5,597 nt of DNA, taken from assembly GCA_002415895.1 (NCBI GenBank), contig DIAV01000292.1, positions 1,303 to 6,899 of the forward strand. Reading direction: 5' to 3'. The notes beneath the pieces were generated by a model. It had not been told where the DNA came from and ran no database searches. It saw nothing but the letters and a program-made list of their open reading frames with translations. Source of the DNA: Anaerolineales bacterium UBA5069. Its GTDB lineage: Bacteria > Chloroflexota > Anaerolineae > Caldilineales > Caldilineaceae. This document shows positions 4,228 to 5,597 of this stretch, in pieces. A program made the translations under genes and the position numbers. Positions within the stretch are counted from its first letter, which is position 1, and every line of letters starts with the position of its first letter.

Positions 4228-5597
4228 ATGAAGAATCTGGCCATCAAGGCCGCACGCATTTTCGGCGCGGGCGCAATTGTGGGGCTGGCGCTGATCGCTA
4301 TGCCCGTGAATGCACAGGTGAACGAAGACCCGATTGTGCCGCTGGACAGCCCCATGGCGCCCTTTCTGGAGACTCGCGCATTTGCGCGCGCTGCGGGCGC
4401 AACCGCCGAGTTTCGCAAAATGGAGTGGGTCGCCCTGGACGAAGTCAACCAGAAGATATACTGGGCTATGAGCGAAGTGAGCAAGGGCATGTCGGATGGC
4501 GAGGGCGCCGTTAATGTCGAGGAGAACCTCTGTGGCATTGTCTATGCCGGCGCGTATGACGAGAACTTCGAAATTACCTCGATTGCGCCTCTGATTGTGG
4601 GCGGGCCGTATGATGAAGCAGCCGAGAGCGATCGCTGCGATGTGAACAATATTGCCAATCCCGACAACCTGATGGTTGACAGCCTGGGCCGTCTCTGGAT
4701 TGGCGAGGATTCGTCCAACCATGCCAATAACGTGCTGTGGATGTACGACGGCGCGCTGCATCGCTTTGCCACGGTGCCTGCGGGCGGCGAGACAACGGGC
4801 CTGCAAATCCTCGCGGATGGCACGCTCTTTTTTAATGTGCAGCATCCCAGCGGCATGAATCCTGCGCCCTTTAACCGCGGTGTTGTGGGTGTTGTCAACG
4901 GCTTCAAGGCCACCGACGCCTTCACCGACTTGGCTGTGCCCAGCGGAGCAGACCAGAAGCGCGTGATGGTTGCGGCAGGCGATTACCAGATTCTGGGTCG
5001 CGTGGGTGAAGCCATCCCCAATGACTACCAGAGCAGCCGCTTTGGCGAGGTTCTGCGCGCCGACGGCAGCCGTGACAGCGTCTGTAACCAGCCTGACGCC
5101 AACATGTTTTTGCCGACGCTGGACGACGGCAGCGAGGGTTACCTCTACACCAACTTCGAGTGTGCCACCTCGGCCGTAAGCAAAATCTACATGCGCAACA
5201 ATGGCACGACCTGGGATGTGATCGAGGGCGTTAATGTGGACACGGCACAGGTAAACGGCTTGTGGACACTCTGCGGTGGCAATGTGAGCCCGTGGAACAC
5301 AGCGCTCACGGCCGAAGAGTACGAGCCAATGGCAACCAATGTGGGCTGGCAGGAACCGGTGGAGGCAATGTCAAACTTCCTGGGCGAGCAGGCCAACCCC
5401 TATGACTACGGCTACATGGTTGAGATGCAGCCCGACACCGATGGCGGCACGATTAACTCCGTACTGAGCAAGCATTACGTGATGGGGCGCTTCAGCCATG
5501 AGAACGCCATCGTGATGCCTGACGGCAAGACTGTCTACTTTGGTGATGACGGCACGGACGTGGTCTTCTTCAAGTTTGTGGCCGATGAAGCGGGCGA
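4228..5597 (+). CDS. PhoX/DUF839-family alkaline phosphatase-like protein, 3' end missing
   Basis: 456 residues are visible and the frame is open to the window end. A Sec-type signal peptide (1-29, cut near VNA/Q) predicts export. Family-like segments follow in this order: RKMEWVALD...KIYWAMSEV (63-84), NPDNLMVDSLGRLWIGED (144-161), CGGNVSPWNTALTAEEYEP (349-367), GYMVEMQPD (395-403), MGRFSHENAIV (419-429), VYFGDDG (436-442) and FFKFV (447-451). The SPWNT..EE, GRFSHE and VYFGDD blocks are hallmarks of PhoX, a calcium/iron phosphomonoesterase with a beta-propeller fold that releases phosphate from organic esters outside the cytoplasm. Canonical PhoX carries the MDRPEW and PDN/LWI-type blocks late rather than early, so this is a divergent or permuted member. 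No twin-arginine motif is present, although PhoX is usually Tat-exported. Phosphatase activity is inferred. The array at 4088-4149 suggests phosphate-starvation control. Confidence 0.85.
   Translation, partial: MKNLAIKAARIFGAGAIVGLALIAMPVNAQVNEDPIVPLDSPMAPFLETRAFARAAGATAEFRKMEWVALDEVNQKIYWAMSEVSKGMSDGEGAVNVEENLCGIVYAGAYDENFEITSIAPLIVGGPYDEAAESDRCDVNNIANPDNLMVDSLGRLWIGEDSSNHANNVLWMYDGALHRFATVPAGGETTGLQILADGTLFFNVQHPSGMNPAPFNRGVVGVVNGFKATDAFTDLAVPSGADQKRVMVAAGDYQILGRVGEAIPNDYQSSRFGEVLRADGSRDSVCNQPDANMFLPTLDDGSEGYLYTNFECATSAVSKIYMRNNGTTWDVIEGVNVDTAQVNGLWTLCGGNVSPWNTALTAEEYEPMATNVGWQEPVEAMSNFLGEQANPYDYGYMVEMQPDTDGGTINSVLSKHYVMGRFSHENAIVMPDGKTVYFGDDGTDVVFFKFVADEAG

Noticed and set aside
4186..4845. 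219-codon open frame on the minus strand opposite phoX
   Set aside because: It has no motif and would cover the phoX ribosome binding site and signal peptide. The plus-strand frame has a strong Shine-Dalgarno and family motifs.

Overview
The window reads as a piece of a moderately GC-rich bacterial chromosome with four protein-coding units and one partial gene. The most likely source is a Chloroflexota-type bacterium. That is an inference from three things: the style of the proteins (Pro/Ala/Thr-linked membrane cytochrome, Sec-exported PhoX-like protein), the gene mix, and a palindromic CCCCTCTCC / GGAGAGGGG + CCGGGGGTGAGG intergenic repeat of a kind I associate with Chloroflexota and cyanobacteria. 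No rRNA, tRNA, CRISPR array or transposase is visible.

Layout. Positions 1-165 hold the C-terminal end of a gene that resembles the tail of TelA-type toxic anion resistance proteins. It is followed 52 bp later, on the same strand, by a 251-residue membrane protein (218-973) that looks like the XpaC family, the usual partner of TelA. A strong hairpin at 1025-1049 closes this unit. A complete glycogen synthase glgA follows (1180-2658, +), with all the family motifs and a clear Shine-Dalgarno. It converges on a minus-strand gene for a C-terminally anchored diheme c-type cytochrome (4024-2894). The 235-bp gap between the two stop codons (2659-2893) contains two inverted repeats, one of which is the dispersed-repeat-like palindrome.

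The most interesting part is the 203-bp divergent region between the cytochrome gene and a PhoX/DUF839-family alkaline-phosphatase-like gene (4228 to beyond the window end). It holds GTTAACA / GCTAACA / GTTAACA / GTTGACC heptamers on an 11-bp grid (4088-4149). This is the geometry of PHO boxes bound by PhoB/PhoP-type response regulators, and it lies directly upstream of a gene whose family is classically phosphate-starvation induced. On the cytochrome side, a perfect TATAAT (minus strand) sits 10 bp from the edge of the array. A nested dyad (4150-4178) lies between the array and phoX.

Functionally, the window combines carbon storage (GlgA), envelope or stress functions (TelA/XpaC), membrane electron transfer (the cytochrome) and extracytoplasmic phosphate scavenging (PhoX-like). 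Only the cytochrome/phoX pair shows sequence evidence for shared control. Two protein-level oddities stand out. The first heme domain of the cytochrome lacks the expected distal methionine. The PhoX-like protein carries its family motifs in an apparently permuted order behind a Sec-type rather than twin-arginine signal.
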